From Verrucomicrobiota bacterium (lineage in GTDB: Bacteria; Verrucomicrobiota; Verrucomicrobiia; Opitutales; Opitutaceae): a stretch of DNA of 64,000 nucleotides. The notes beneath the pieces are model-generated. The model made no database searches. It was not told the DNA's origin and saw only the letters and a list, made by a program, of their open reading frames with translations. Positions within the stretch are counted from its first letter, which is position 1. Every line of letters begins with the position of its first letter. Position numbers and translations under genes: made by a program. Of the stretch, positions 1-11,075 are shown one piece after another. The stretch is from contig JAEWIY010000238.1 of the NCBI GenBank assembly GCA_023386835.1, positions 1 to 64,000 of the forward strand, read 5' to 3'.

Positions 1-2676
1 CTCTTCGGGCGCGCGGGCCTGGATCGGGAAATGAACGCCGAGATGCGGGCGCATCTCGAGTTTGAAACAGAACAGAATATCCGTCGCGGCATGACGCCGG
101 CGGATGCCCGCTGGGCGGCGCGGCGCAGTTTCGGTGGGATGGACCAATTGAAGGAGCGGGAACGTGATGCGCGCGGCTTCCGCTGGTGGCACGAGTTCCG
201 GCAGGACCTGCGCCACGGGGCGCGCGTGATGCTGAAGCAGCCCGGTTTCAGCGCGGTGGCGGTGCTCACGCTGGCACTGGGCCTGAGCGTGAACATCACC
301 GTCTTCTCGGTCGTCAGCTTCTTTTTCTTCAAACCGCTTCCGGTGCCGGAGCCGGACCGGCTCGTGGTGCTGGCCCGGCAAATTCCGTCGGAGCAGTTGG
401 CGCTGCCGTTCTCCTGGCTCGATTACGAGGACGTGCGCAATGAGGTGCCGGAGTTCCGCGATGCGCTCGCGGTCATGCTGCGGCCGGCACATCTCAGCGT
501 GCCGGGGCGAACGCCTGAGCGAGCCTGGCTCGAGACGGTCAGTCCCAACTACTTCGACATGCTGCAGGTCCGGCCGCTGTACGGGCGGCTGTTTCACCGC
601 GACGAAGCCCTGCACGCCGGCGCGAACCCGGTGGTCGTGCTGAACCACGACTTCTGGCTGACGAAGCTCGGTGGTGATCCGGCGATTGTGGGCCGGCCGA
701 TCATCATCAACGAACAGTCATTTGAGGTGATTGGTGTGGCCGCGCCTGAGTTCCAGAGCGCGCAGTGGTCGTTGGCGCCGAGTGCCTACATTCCCGCCAC
801 GATGATCGGCGTGCTGGCGAAGCGGGAAGGGCCGGCCCTCGAATCCCGTGACTGGCCGATGTTCAAGGTGTACGCCTATCTGCAACCGGGCGCCACGGTG
901 GAGCAGGCGCGTACCAGCGCCGGTTTGGTCTATCAGCGGCTCGCGGGCCTGCACGCCGATCCGGAGAAGGAGAAAGCGGTCAAGGTCCTCGTGCGTCCGG
1001 AGATGATGTCGCGGCCGGATCCGAGCGTCGCGGGCGTGATGCCGTTCGTGGCCGCGGTCTTCATGGGACTTGTCCTGCTGGTGTTGCTGATCGCCTGCGC
1101 CAACGTGGCCAACCTGCTCTTCGCCCGCGCGCTGTCCCGGCAGCGCGAGATGGGCATCCGCTCGGCGCTGGGCGCCTCGCGCGGCCGGCTGACCCGGCAG
1201 TTGCTCACGGAAAGCCTGTTGCTGGCGCTGGTGGCGGGAGCGGTCGGCCTCGTTTTGTCGCTTTATGCGGATCCGCTGCTGCAGCACCTGGTGCCGGGGG
1301 GTGAAATGCCGATGCGCCCGGACGAGAGCTGGGATTGGAACATGGTCTGGTTCACCGTCATCGCTTCAGTCCTGGCCGGTGTCATGATGGGGCTGATACC
1401 GGCGCGCCGGGCCACCCGTGGGGACGTGCAGAGCGTCATCAAGGGCGCACCCGTCGAGAACGGCCGGACGCGGCATTGGTTCCGCAGTGGACTCGTGGTG
1501 GCGCAGGTCTCCTTCTGTGTGATCGTCCTGGTGTGCGGAGGACTCTTCCTGCGCAGCCTGAATCGCAGCGCGAGAATTGACATTGGAGTGCGACCCGCCG
1601 GGCTGCTGCTCGCCTCGGTTGATCCCGCCCTCAACGGGTACGATGAAGCGCGCGGGCGGCTGCTGATCGAGAAGGCCGTCGAGCGGATCGAAGCGCTTCC
1701 GGGCGTGGCGTCGGCCTCGTTTGCCACCAGCGTGCCGTTCAGCAATCACTTCGCGGTGAACGCGGTCCGACGCGCGGAGGATGCCGCGCTGACCTCCGAG
1801 GAAGCGCGCAGCCAGGAGGTGCAGTCGGTGGTGAACCGGGTGCACCGCGGTTACCTCGAGACGGCCGGTGCCACGTTGGCCGAGGGGCGGGGTATCACCC
1901 GGGAGGATACGGAAAACAGCCGGCCGGTGGTCGTGATCAATCAGGTGCTGGCGGAGCGCCTGTTCCCGGATGGTGGAGCGGTCGGTCGATCGGTCGTGGT
2001 GGTCGATGGGGACACGCGCCCGCGTGAAGTCGTAGGCGTCATCCGCGACGGCCGCTATGTGACGCTGAACGAGGCGCCGCGCGGCTACATTGTCCTTCCG
2101 CTCAGTCAGTCCTACAGCGGCCCGCTGACCCTGCACGTGCGTGTGGAACGCGGACGGACGGACGCCGCGGCATTGCTGCCGTCGGTCCGACGCGTCCTGC
2201 AGGAGATCGACCCGAACCTTCCCATCTTCGAGGTGCGGACGATGGACGAGCATCTGCGCGAGAGCGTCTTTGGTTACATGCCGCTCCGGCTGGCGGCCTG
2301 CTTCTCCGCCGTGCAAGGCGGGCTGGGATTGTTGCTCGCCGTCATGGGCATCTACGGCGTGGTGGCGTATTCGGTGGGGCAACGCACGCGGGAGATTGGC
2401 GTGCGGATGGCGCTGGGGGCCGCACCTCGCGACGTGTTGCGACTGGTCATGCGCGGTGGTCTCCGTTTGACCGTCACCGGTCTCGCCTGCGGCTTCCTGG
2501 TCGCGTGCGGCCTTTCGCACATCCTGTCCGGGCTGCTCTATGGCCTGAACCCGGTCGATGGCTTGGTGTTCGGAGGAACGCTCGTGCTGCTGGCCGGGAT
2601 CGCGGCGCTGGCGTGCTACTTCCCGGCGCGGCGCGCGTTGCGCGTCGATCCGATTCGCGCGCTCCGCGCCGAGTAG
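1..2676 (+). CDS. ADOP-type ABC transporter permease (5' end outside window)
   Basis: This is a MacB/FtsX-type permease of the duplicated 'ADOP' class. The frame is open to base 1 and encodes LFGRAGLDRE before the first ATG at 31, so the true start probably lies upstream of the window. The visible protein has the ADOP prefix helix (EMRAHLEFETEQNIRRGM), a first membrane segment near residue 75, a periplasmic MacB_PCD-like domain, three membrane segments with the FtsX signature (ANVANLLFARALSRQREMGI), and then a repeat of the whole arrangement ending in VGQRTREIGVRMALGA. No ATPase gene follows it here. In this family the permease is often an orphan, and the substrate is unknown. The class assignment is firm; any transport role is inferred from the family. 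Confidence 0.9.
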   Translation, partial: LFGRAGLDREMNAEMRAHLEFETEQNIRRGMTPADARWAARRSFGGMDQLKERERDARGFRWWHEFRQDLRHGARVMLKQPGFSAVAVLTLALGLSVNITVFSVVSFFFFKPLPVPEPDRLVVLARQIPSEQLALPFSWLDYEDVRNEVPEFRDALAVMLRPAHLSVPGRTPERAWLETVSPNYFDMLQVRPLYGRLFHRDEALHAGANPVVVLNHDFWLTKLGGDPAIVGRPIIINEQSFEVIGVAAPEFQSAQWSLAPSAYIPATMIGVLAKREGPALESRDWPMFKVYAYLQPGATVEQARTSAGLVYQRLAGLHADPEKEKAVKVLVRPEMMSRPDPSVAGVMPFVAAVFMGLVLLVLLIACANVANLLFARALSRQREMGIRSALGASRGRLTRQLLTESLLLALVAGAVGLVLSLYADPLLQHLVPGGEMPMRPDESWDWNMVWFTVIASVLAGVMMGLIPARRATRGDVQSVIKGAPVENGRTRHWFRSGLVVAQVSFCVIVLVCGGLFLRSLNRSARIDIGVRPAGLLLASVDPALNGYDEARGRLLIEKAVERIEALPGVASASFATSVPFSNHFAVNAVRRAEDAALTSEEARSQEVQSVVNRVHRGYLETAGATLAEGRGITREDTENSRPVVVINQVLAERLFPDGGAVGRSVVVVDGDTRPREVVGVIRDGRYVTLNEAPRGYIVLPLSQSYSGPLTLHVRVERGRTDAAALLPSVRRVLQEIDPNLPIFEVRTMDEHLRESVFGYMPLRLAACFSAVQGGLGLLLAVMGIYGVVAYSVGQRTREIGVRMALGAAPRDVLRLVMRGGLRLTVTGLACGFLVACGLSHILSGLLYGLNPVDGLVFGGTLVLLAGIAALACYFPARRALRVDPIRALRAE

Positions 2677-2759
2677 CGGAGGCTGTGGTTGAACCGCGGC
2701 CACTGGCCCACGGTGGCCGCCGGCTCGCCTTTTTGTCGGTTTCGGTTTCACCGTACCGC

Positions 2760-3146
2760 ATGGCGAAGCAGCGCAAAATCGACAGTGGGTTTGAAAAACT
2801 CGGACTACCCACGGCGCAGCGCCATGCGTTCCTCTGCGTGGGGCCCGACTGCTGCCGGGCGGCCGAAGGCGAAGCTGCCTGGAAGGCGCTGAAGTCTCGC
2901 TTGAAGGATGAGGAGGTGCCGATCATGCGCACGAAGGCCGCCTGCTTTCGGGTCTGCCACGGAGGACCGTGGTTGGTCGTGTATCCGGAAGGAATCTGGT
3001 ACGGCGAGGTGACGGCCGATCGCATCGATCGCATTGTCAGCGAACATCTGATCAAAGGCCGCCCCGTGCAGGAATGGGTGGTGCGGGCCCACGCCTTGGG
3101 CGGGCGGCCGATGATGGCCGGTGGAGCCCGGCCGGCGGCGAGCTAG
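2760..3146 (+). CDS. (2Fe-2S) ferredoxin-like protein
   Basis: This 128-residue protein starts at the ATG of MAKQRKIDSGFEKLG. The open frame runs far upstream, but that part overlaps the permease gene and is not protein-like. The Cys pattern FLCVGPDCCRAAEG near residue 22 and ACFRVCHGGPW near residue 60 matches the thioredoxin-like (2Fe-2S) ferredoxin family, which uses C-x4-C in the first loop and C-x3-C in the second. The C-terminal part (VVYPEGIWYGEVTADRIDRIV) is the usual end of that fold. It probably acts in cytoplasmic electron transfer or as an Fe-S carrier. The partner is unknown, and the neighbours do not suggest one. Confidence 0.8.
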   Translation: MAKQRKIDSGFEKLGLPTAQRHAFLCVGPDCCRAAEGEAAWKALKSRLKDEEVPIMRTKAACFRVCHGGPWLVVYPEGIWYGEVTADRIDRIVSEHLIKGRPVQEWVVRAHALGGRPMMAGGARPAAS

Positions 3147-3154
3147 AGCCTGCG

Positions 3155-4930
3155 TCAGGTCCCCTGCGAGACCGGATCCGCTTCGGGCAACTGGTCAAAA
3201 TCGCCGCCGTCGGTCGTGCTCTGCACGCGCCACAGCCGCGCGTAGCGGCCGTCCTGCGCCAGCAACTCCTCGTGCGAGCCGATTTCGAGCACGCGTCCGT
3301 GATCCAGCACGACAATTGTATCCGCCCGGCGGATCGTGGAGAGCCGGTGCGCAATCACGAGCGTGGTCCGGTCCGCGACCAGCTGCTCGATCGCCTGCTG
3401 GATCGCCGACTCGGTCATCGTATCCACGCTCGCGGTCGCCTCATCGAGCACCACGAGCGGCGGGTTCTTCAAGATGACCCGCGCGATCGTGAGGCGTTGT
3501 TTTTCGCCTTGGGAAAGCCGGATGCCCCGTTCGCCGACTTTTGTCGCCAGGCCCTCGGGCAGACGTTGCACGAAGTCCCACGCGGCCGCGGCGCGCAGGG
3601 AGTCGACGATTTCCGCCTCGCTCGCGGTCGGTTTGGCCAGCCGCAGGTTCTCGAGAATGGTGCCGGCGAACAGGAACGGCTCCTGCGCGACGTATCCAAT
3701 ATTCTGACGCAGTTCGTCAAGGTGGAGTTCACGCACGTCGAGGCCGCCGATGCGAACCTGCCCGGCCGTGACGTCGTAATAACGTAACAACAAGTTCGCG
3801 ATGGTGCTCTTGCCGGCGCCGGTATGCCCCACGAGGGCGGTGACTTCGCCCCGCCGCAGCGTGAGCGAGAAGTCCTTGAGAACCGCCGGTCGGCCGGCGT
3901 ACGCGTGCGTCACCCGATCGAACACCACCTCGGGCACGCCGGCCGGGAACGAACGCGCCTTGGCCGGCGACGCGATCGGGACCGGATGGTCGAGGATCTC
4001 GAAGACACGATCGCTCGAGGCCCGTGCCGCCGCGAAGAGGTTGTTCAGGTTGTTCAGCTGGCTGACCGGTTGGTAGAGCAGCGAACAATACGCGAAGAAC
4101 GCCACAAACGCGCCGAGCGTCAGCTCGTCGTTCATCAGCAGCAGGCCACCGACACCCATCACGGCGACGGCGCCGAGGCTGGAGAGAAAATTCGTGCCGG
4201 GGCCATGCAGCGACCAACGGTACATGGCACGCAGCGTCGTGTCGCTCAGCCGCTGCGCCGCGCGGCGGAATCGCGTCGTTTCGCGGTCCTTCAACGCAAA
4301 CGAACTGATCAGGCGGTTGCCCTGAATGTCCTCAATCAGCAGCGCGTTCATCTCGCCCGCCGCCTCGCGTGTGTCGCGCCACAGGCGACGTCCCGCGCGG
4401 AAGTGGACCTGCCCGAGCCACACCAACAGCGGCAGCGGTGCGATCGTGAGTGCCGCCAGCAAGGGCTGCTGCACAAACAGCAGCGTGGCGATGCCGAGGA
4501 TCGTCAGCAGGCTCACGGTACCCTGTTCGGTGCCGTCGAGCACCACCCGCTCCAGATTCTGCACATCCTCGGTCACGCGAGAGGCGATCTCGCCGGATTG
4601 CCGCTGATCGTAATAGGTCACCGGCAGGTCCAGCAGTTTGGCGTGCAACTCGGTGCGCAGGTCGAGCAGCACCTTCTGTTCGAGCCGGTTATTGACGCGA
4701 ATCCGCAGCGAATTGAGCGCGTCGCGAAAGAAGTAGCAGCCTGTCAGCGCCGCCACGCCTGCGAGCAGCAAGTCGCGGCGGCCGGGCGCGATGACGTCAT
4801 CGATGATCCACTTGATGACCTGGGGGATCGCGATGAGAAAGAGCGTGCTGCCGATGGCCAGCGTCAGGGTGAGGGCGAAAAGCCCAGGATAGCGGAACAG
4901 GTAAGCGGAGACGCGGCGCAAAAACGACAT
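3155..4930 (-). CDS. ABC exporter, fused membrane and ATPase domains
   Basis: This 591-residue half-transporter starts at MSFLRRVSAYLFRYPGLF; the longer frame upstream is low-complexity and not protein-like. It has six predicted membrane segments in residues 15-310 (ABC type I exporter fold). The nucleotide-binding domain has Walker A GHTGAGKST, a Q-loop (YVAQEPFLF), a signature reading LSQGE instead of the usual LSGGQ, Walker B VVLDEATASVD and an H-loop (IAHRLST). It would work as a homodimer exporting lipids, drugs or peptides; the substrate cannot be read from the sequence. It lies tail-to-tail with the ferredoxin-like gene, 8 bp apart. Confidence 0.92.
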   Translation of the reverse strand: MSFLRRVSAYLFRYPGLFALTLTLAIGSTLFLIAIPQVIKWIIDDVIAPGRRDLLLAGVAALTGCYFFRDALNSLRIRVNNRLEQKVLLDLRTELHAKLLDLPVTYYDQRQSGEIASRVTEDVQNLERVVLDGTEQGTVSLLTILGIATLLFVQQPLLAALTIAPLPLLVWLGQVHFRAGRRLWRDTREAAGEMNALLIEDIQGNRLISSFALKDRETTRFRRAAQRLSDTTLRAMYRWSLHGPGTNFLSSLGAVAVMGVGGLLLMNDELTLGAFVAFFAYCSLLYQPVSQLNNLNNLFAAARASSDRVFEILDHPVPIASPAKARSFPAGVPEVVFDRVTHAYAGRPAVLKDFSLTLRRGEVTALVGHTGAGKSTIANLLLRYYDVTAGQVRIGGLDVRELHLDELRQNIGYVAQEPFLFAGTILENLRLAKPTASEAEIVDSLRAAAAWDFVQRLPEGLATKVGERGIRLSQGEKQRLTIARVILKNPPLVVLDEATASVDTMTESAIQQAIEQLVADRTTLVIAHRLSTIRRADTIVVLDHGRVLEIGSHEELLAQDGRYARLWRVQSTTDGGDFDQLPEADPVSQGT

Positions 4931-5077
4931 GACAAACGCGCAACAAGACCCAGCCCCGCCCTTCCGGCAAGCGTCCGGGACTTCCGCTGAGCGAGGCCGC
5001 CTCATTCGCTGTAACTTTCGCGCGCAATCCGGGTATTCCCAACGGGCCTTCGACGCCCGATTTCTCCTCATATTCCC

Positions 5078-5860
5078 ATGACCGTACATTCCTTGGTTTC
5101 CCGCCCGTGGCTCGCGTTGACCGTCGCCCTGTTTGGGCTCGTGCCCGCTGCTTCCGCGAACGCGTACCGCCACACCGAACCGATTCAGCACGAAGGTGCT
5201 TTCTCCGCCGACGGCGTGGTGCGGATCTCCAACGTGAACGGCGACATCACCGTTCGCGCATGGGACCGGGAGGAGATTCGAGTGGAGGGAAAAAAGAGCG
5301 CCCAGACCGACGAGGAACTGCGCGCGATCGAGCTCACCATGAACGTGTCAAACCAGCGGGCGGAGATCCGCGTGAAGTTGCCCAAGCGCAAGGGTTGGGT
5401 GCGCCGCGATACGATCCGCGCCAAGGTGGAGTTGACGTTGTACGTGCCGCGCACGGTGACCCTGGACGAACTCGAGACGGTGAATTCCACCATCAGACTC
5501 GACGGTCTCACCGGCACGGTGCGGGCGGAAACGGTGAACGGCCGCATCGAGGCGGACGGCTTGGGCGGCAATGCCGACCTGGAATCCGTCAACGGGCGGA
5601 TCGTCGCGAAGTTCGCGCAGGTGCGCGCCGGTCAGAAAATTGAACTGGAGTCCGTCAATGGCTCGCTTGAGGTCCTCCTCCCCGAGGACGCGGGTGCGAA
5701 GTTGGACGCGGAGTTGGTGAACGGTCGCGTCGACTGTGACTTCCCGCTCGCGATGGTGAAATCGCGCGGCAAACGCTCGCTTTCCGGTACGATCGGCGAC
5801 GGACGGGCGGAGCTGGATCTGGAAACGGTCAACGGTCAGATCCGGGTCCGCCGGCAGTAG
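5078..5860 (+). CDS. DUF4097-family secreted beta-helix-like protein
   Basis: This 260-residue protein starts with a signal peptide (MTVHSLVSRPWLALTVALFGL, cleavage near ASANA). The rest is a regular series of short beta repeats with a recurring 'VNG' turn (ISNVNGDITVR, ETVNGRIEA, ESVNGRIVA, ESVNGSLEV, ELVNGRVDC, ETVNGQIRV). This is the hallmark of DUF4097/adhesin-like proteins that fold as a right-handed solenoid. It is probably periplasmic or surface-exposed. Its function is unknown; relatives often sit next to anti-sigma factors or ABC transporters, and here the ABC exporter gene is divergent and upstream. Confidence 0.85.
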   Translation: MTVHSLVSRPWLALTVALFGLVPAASANAYRHTEPIQHEGAFSADGVVRISNVNGDITVRAWDREEIRVEGKKSAQTDEELRAIELTMNVSNQRAEIRVKLPKRKGWVRRDTIRAKVELTLYVPRTVTLDELETVNSTIRLDGLTGTVRAETVNGRIEADGLGGNADLESVNGRIVAKFAQVRAGQKIELESVNGSLEVLLPEDAGAKLDAELVNGRVDCDFPLAMVKSRGKRSLSGTIGDGRAELDLETVNGQIRVRRQ

Positions 5861-5885
5861 CGGACGATCGGTCCAGAGTGCTGAT

Positions 5886-5903
5886 GCAGCCCATGCGGGC
5901 TGC
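5886..5903 (+). terminator. Stem-loop after the DUF4097 gene
   Basis: A perfect 7-bp stem (GCAGCCC/GGGCTGC) with an ATGC loop begins 26 bases after the stop codon. The T-run after it is weak (TTCAACCT), so it is only a candidate terminator. Confidence 0.35.
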
Positions 5904-6052
5904 TTCAACCTGCGGTCGCGGGTGGCGGTTGCATTGCTGAATCGCTTCGGTGCTCGTCTGATCCACGGGCCCGGTGAGCCGGTCGAGCGGCGCTGCACCG
6001 TCGACCCGACGCAGGCGCGCGCAGTCCTGTCCGGCACCGCGGTTCCTCACGT

Positions 6053-6505
6053 ATGCATGCCCCGGATCAGGAGCCTTGGCGCGATATGCGGCACCAGCCC
6101 AACGTTCGGATGCTGGCCCAGTGGCTTGGACTCGCCAGCCACGCCTGCTGGGAGCAGTTGGTGCGTTTTGTGGAGGCCGGTTATCCGGATCAGTTCACGA
6201 TCGGTTGGGATTATTCGACCAGCCGGCGGACGTGGGAACTGTGGATCCGCGGACGGACGACGCTGTGCCGGCTCAGCCCGGGAATGGGAGCCTTCACCCT
6301 GAGGCTGCTGTTGACGGAACAGGAAGCAGAGCGGGCGCAGCTGGAGCCGGGATTGACGGCCACGGGTCGAGCGGCGGTGAAGGAAGGCGTCCGCCGCGAT
6401 CAACGGCGGTGCACGGTCAGTCTGATCGTTTTCGACGAATCAGGGCTGGCGGATGCGAAGCTTTTCCTGGCCGCGAAACGGCCACCCAAAGCCGTCGCCA
6501 TTTGA
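6053..6505 (+). CDS. DUF3788-family protein
   Basis: This 150-residue cytoplasmic protein starts at MHAPDQEPWRDM. The pattern of an early 'L...W..L..FVE', then 'WDYSTSRRTWELWIRGRTTLCRLSPGMGAFTLRLLLT' (shown here broken into WDYSTSRRTWELWIRG and TLCRLSPGMGAFTL), is typical of DUF3788. These are small single-domain proteins found in many phyla, with no established function; some relatives carry a SRPBCC or YdhG-like neighbour. No operon partner is apparent, as it is flanked by 190 and 87 bp gaps. Confidence 0.75.
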   Translation: MHAPDQEPWRDMRHQPNVRMLAQWLGLASHACWEQLVRFVEAGYPDQFTIGWDYSTSRRTWELWIRGRTTLCRLSPGMGAFTLRLLLTEQEAERAQLEPGLTATGRAAVKEGVRRDQRRCTVSLIVFDESGLADAKLFLAAKRPPKAVAI

Positions 6506-6592
6506 GTCCAAATGACTCCCGCGGCGCTGGTGGGAGTTCCCTACAGTTTGCATGAATCGGGCCGATAACAGAGGGCCCCCTTCTGTCACCTC

Positions 6593-8857
<2,265 letters not shown>

Positions 8858-8868
8858 GCCCGCCTCCC

Positions 8869-10158
8869 ATGTCCTCGCCCGCCTTCAACACCTCCGCGCC
8901 GACTGCCTGGTCCATCGATCAGGCGCTGGCGGTCGCCTTTCTCGAGAACGTTCCGGACAATGTTTACTTCAAGGATCGTGAATCGCGCTTCATCGCGGTC
9001 AGTCGCTCGCAGCTGAAGGTCTTCGGGCTTAGCCGCGTGGACGAGATCGTGGGGCGGACCGACTTTGACTTTTTCGACGAAGCGCACGCGCGACAGGCGC
9101 GTGCCGACGAGAAGCGGATCCTCGAGACAGGCGAACCGCTGCTCGGAAAACTCGAGAAGGAAACGTGGCCCGACGGGCGTGTGACCTGGGTGATCACGCA
9201 CAAGCTCCCGCTGCGGGACGAGTCCGGGACCATCATCGGCACCTTTGGTATCAGCAAGGATGTGACAGAAGCGCGTCAGACCGAGGAGGCGCTGGAGACC
9301 GCGCGCAAGGAACTGATCGACGCGTCCCGCCTGGCTGGCATGGCCGAAGTGGCGACGGGCGTGTTGCACAACGTCGGCAACGTGCTCAACAGCCTCAACG
9401 TTTCCGCGACTGTCATTGGTACAACACTACGCGAGTGGAAGGTCGACAGCCTGGAGAAGCTTTCGTCGCTGCTGAACGCGCAAGGCGAGAATCTCGGCGC
9501 CTTTTTGACGCAGGATCCGCGGGGCCGGCGCGTGCCGGAACTCGTGACCGCGCTGGCCCAGCATTTTGCGGAAGAACGCTCCCGGTTGCTGAAGGAGCTG
9601 CACGCGCTGCAGGAGGGAATCGATCACGTGAAGGACATCGTCGCCATGCAGCAGGCGTACGCCACGATCGTCAGCGTGTCCGAGGCGCTCGACGGCGCCG
9701 ACTTGATGGAGGACGCGGTGCGAATGAACAGCGCTGCGTTGACGCGGCACGACGTTCGAGTGGTCCGCGACTATCGCGAGGCGCCGCTGGTGCAGGTGGA
9801 AAAGGGCCGGGTGCTGCAAATTCTGGTCAACCTGATCCGGAATGCGAAGTACGCCTGCGACGACGGTGCGCCTGCCGAAAAGCAGATCACGCTGCGCGTC
9901 GTGCCGAATGGCGACCAAGTCGACCTGGTGGTGGAGGATAACGGAGTTGGGATTCCGCAGGAAAACCTGACGCGCATTTTCCAGCATGGCTTCACCACGC
10001 GGGCGAACGGGCACGGGTTTGGGCTGCACTCGAGCGCCATCGCCGCCCGTGAAATGCGTGGCTCGCTGACGGTGCACAGTGACGGCGCCGGTCGTGGCGC
10101 TCGTTTCACGCTCAGCGTGCCCAAAGCCGAGATGGGCGTCGCGAGCGTCGCGGCCTGA
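8869..10158 (+). CDS. PAS sensor histidine kinase with variant H-box
   Basis: This 429-residue soluble protein starts at ATG 8869 (MSSPAFNTSAPTAWSIDQ), 11 bp after the hybrid kinase stop, so the two are probably co-transcribed. A PAS domain (residues 20-140; FLENVPDNVYFKDRESRFIA, with PAC end WVITHKLPLRDESG) is followed by a coiled stretch and an unusual histidine box (GVLHNVGNVLNSLN) instead of the common HE.RTPL form. The HATPase domain has NLIRNAKYAC, VEDNGVGIP and a GHGFGLHSSA G2 loop. Kinases with the 'LHNVGNVLNS' box are a recognised subset. It may phosphorylate the N-terminal receiver of the upstream protein; that link is inferred from position only. Confidence 0.88.
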   Translation: MSSPAFNTSAPTAWSIDQALAVAFLENVPDNVYFKDRESRFIAVSRSQLKVFGLSRVDEIVGRTDFDFFDEAHARQARADEKRILETGEPLLGKLEKETWPDGRVTWVITHKLPLRDESGTIIGTFGISKDVTEARQTEEALETARKELIDASRLAGMAEVATGVLHNVGNVLNSLNVSATVIGTTLREWKVDSLEKLSSLLNAQGENLGAFLTQDPRGRRVPELVTALAQHFAEERSRLLKELHALQEGIDHVKDIVAMQQAYATIVSVSEALDGADLMEDAVRMNSAALTRHDVRVVRDYREAPLVQVEKGRVLQILVNLIRNAKYACDDGAPAEKQITLRVVPNGDQVDLVVEDNGVGIPQENLTRIFQHGFTTRANGHGFGLHSSAIAAREMRGSLTVHSDGAGRGARFTLSVPKAEMGVASVAA

Positions 10159-10227
10159 GGCTGCGTTGGCCGACCGGAGCGAACCGCTCTTGCGCCCGGC
10201 GCAAGGGTCGGGAAGGGTGCGGAGCCG

Positions 10228-10605
10228 ATGACGCGCCGGACCCTGCTCTACCTCGTGTTGCCGCCGGTGCTGCTCCTGTTGTGGAGCGTGATTTATCTCC
10301 GCTGGGGTGAAGCGTTGCAGCGGCGCTCGGGCGCACAGGTGGAAATCCGGCCCGCCACGGTGGTGGAAACGATCGAGCCAGGACTCCCGCCGAAGCGCGA
10401 AGCTCCGATTGAACCGGCCGCCCCGAGTCAGAAGGCTGAGGAGCCGACAGAGGCCAGCCCTTGGGCCGAAGCGCGTCGCCACTGGATGGATTCAATGGCC
10501 GCGGAGCGCGAGGAGATGATCCGCCGCGCCTTCCGAGAGGTCGAGGACTTGGAAAAGCAGCAAGGCGGCCGCCCGGTGCCGGAGTTGGTTAAGCCCGTCC
10601 GGTAG
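10228..10605 (+). CDS. Small membrane-anchored hypothetical protein
   Basis: This 125-residue protein has one N-terminal membrane segment (LLYLVLPPVLLLLWSVIYL), a proline/glutamate-rich linker and an amphipathic, charged C-terminal helix (AEREEMIRRAFREVEDLEKQ). I do not recognise a family. It lies 69 bp after the kinase pair and on the same strand, so it could be an accessory of that signalling unit, but nothing in the sequence shows this. Confidence 0.55.
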   Translation: MTRRTLLYLVLPPVLLLLWSVIYLRWGEALQRRSGAQVEIRPATVVETIEPGLPPKREAPIEPAAPSQKAEEPTEASPWAEARRHWMDSMAAEREEMIRRAFREVEDLEKQQGGRPVPELVKPVR

Positions 10606-10684
10606 CGTCAGGCGAGATGCCGGTTCGCGAATCCGCGCCGAGTGGAAGGAGTTGAAGGCTCCGCGTAGCGAAGCCGACAATAGG

Positions 10685-10966
<282 letters not shown>

Positions 10967-11075
10967 GATAGAAGGGGATTGAGCGGTTTGGTGAGCCGGC
11001 GGCGAGCGTAAGTCGGATAGGGCGAGTCTACGTTGAAAAGAGGACGGAACGCCGCCCGCGGTTGCGGTTCGCCGT

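Noticed and set aside
1366..2751. Antisense open frame of 461 codons inside the ADOP permease
   Set aside because: Composition is Arg/His/Gln-rich and it lies opposite a well-supported permease; it is a shadow of GC-rich codon use.
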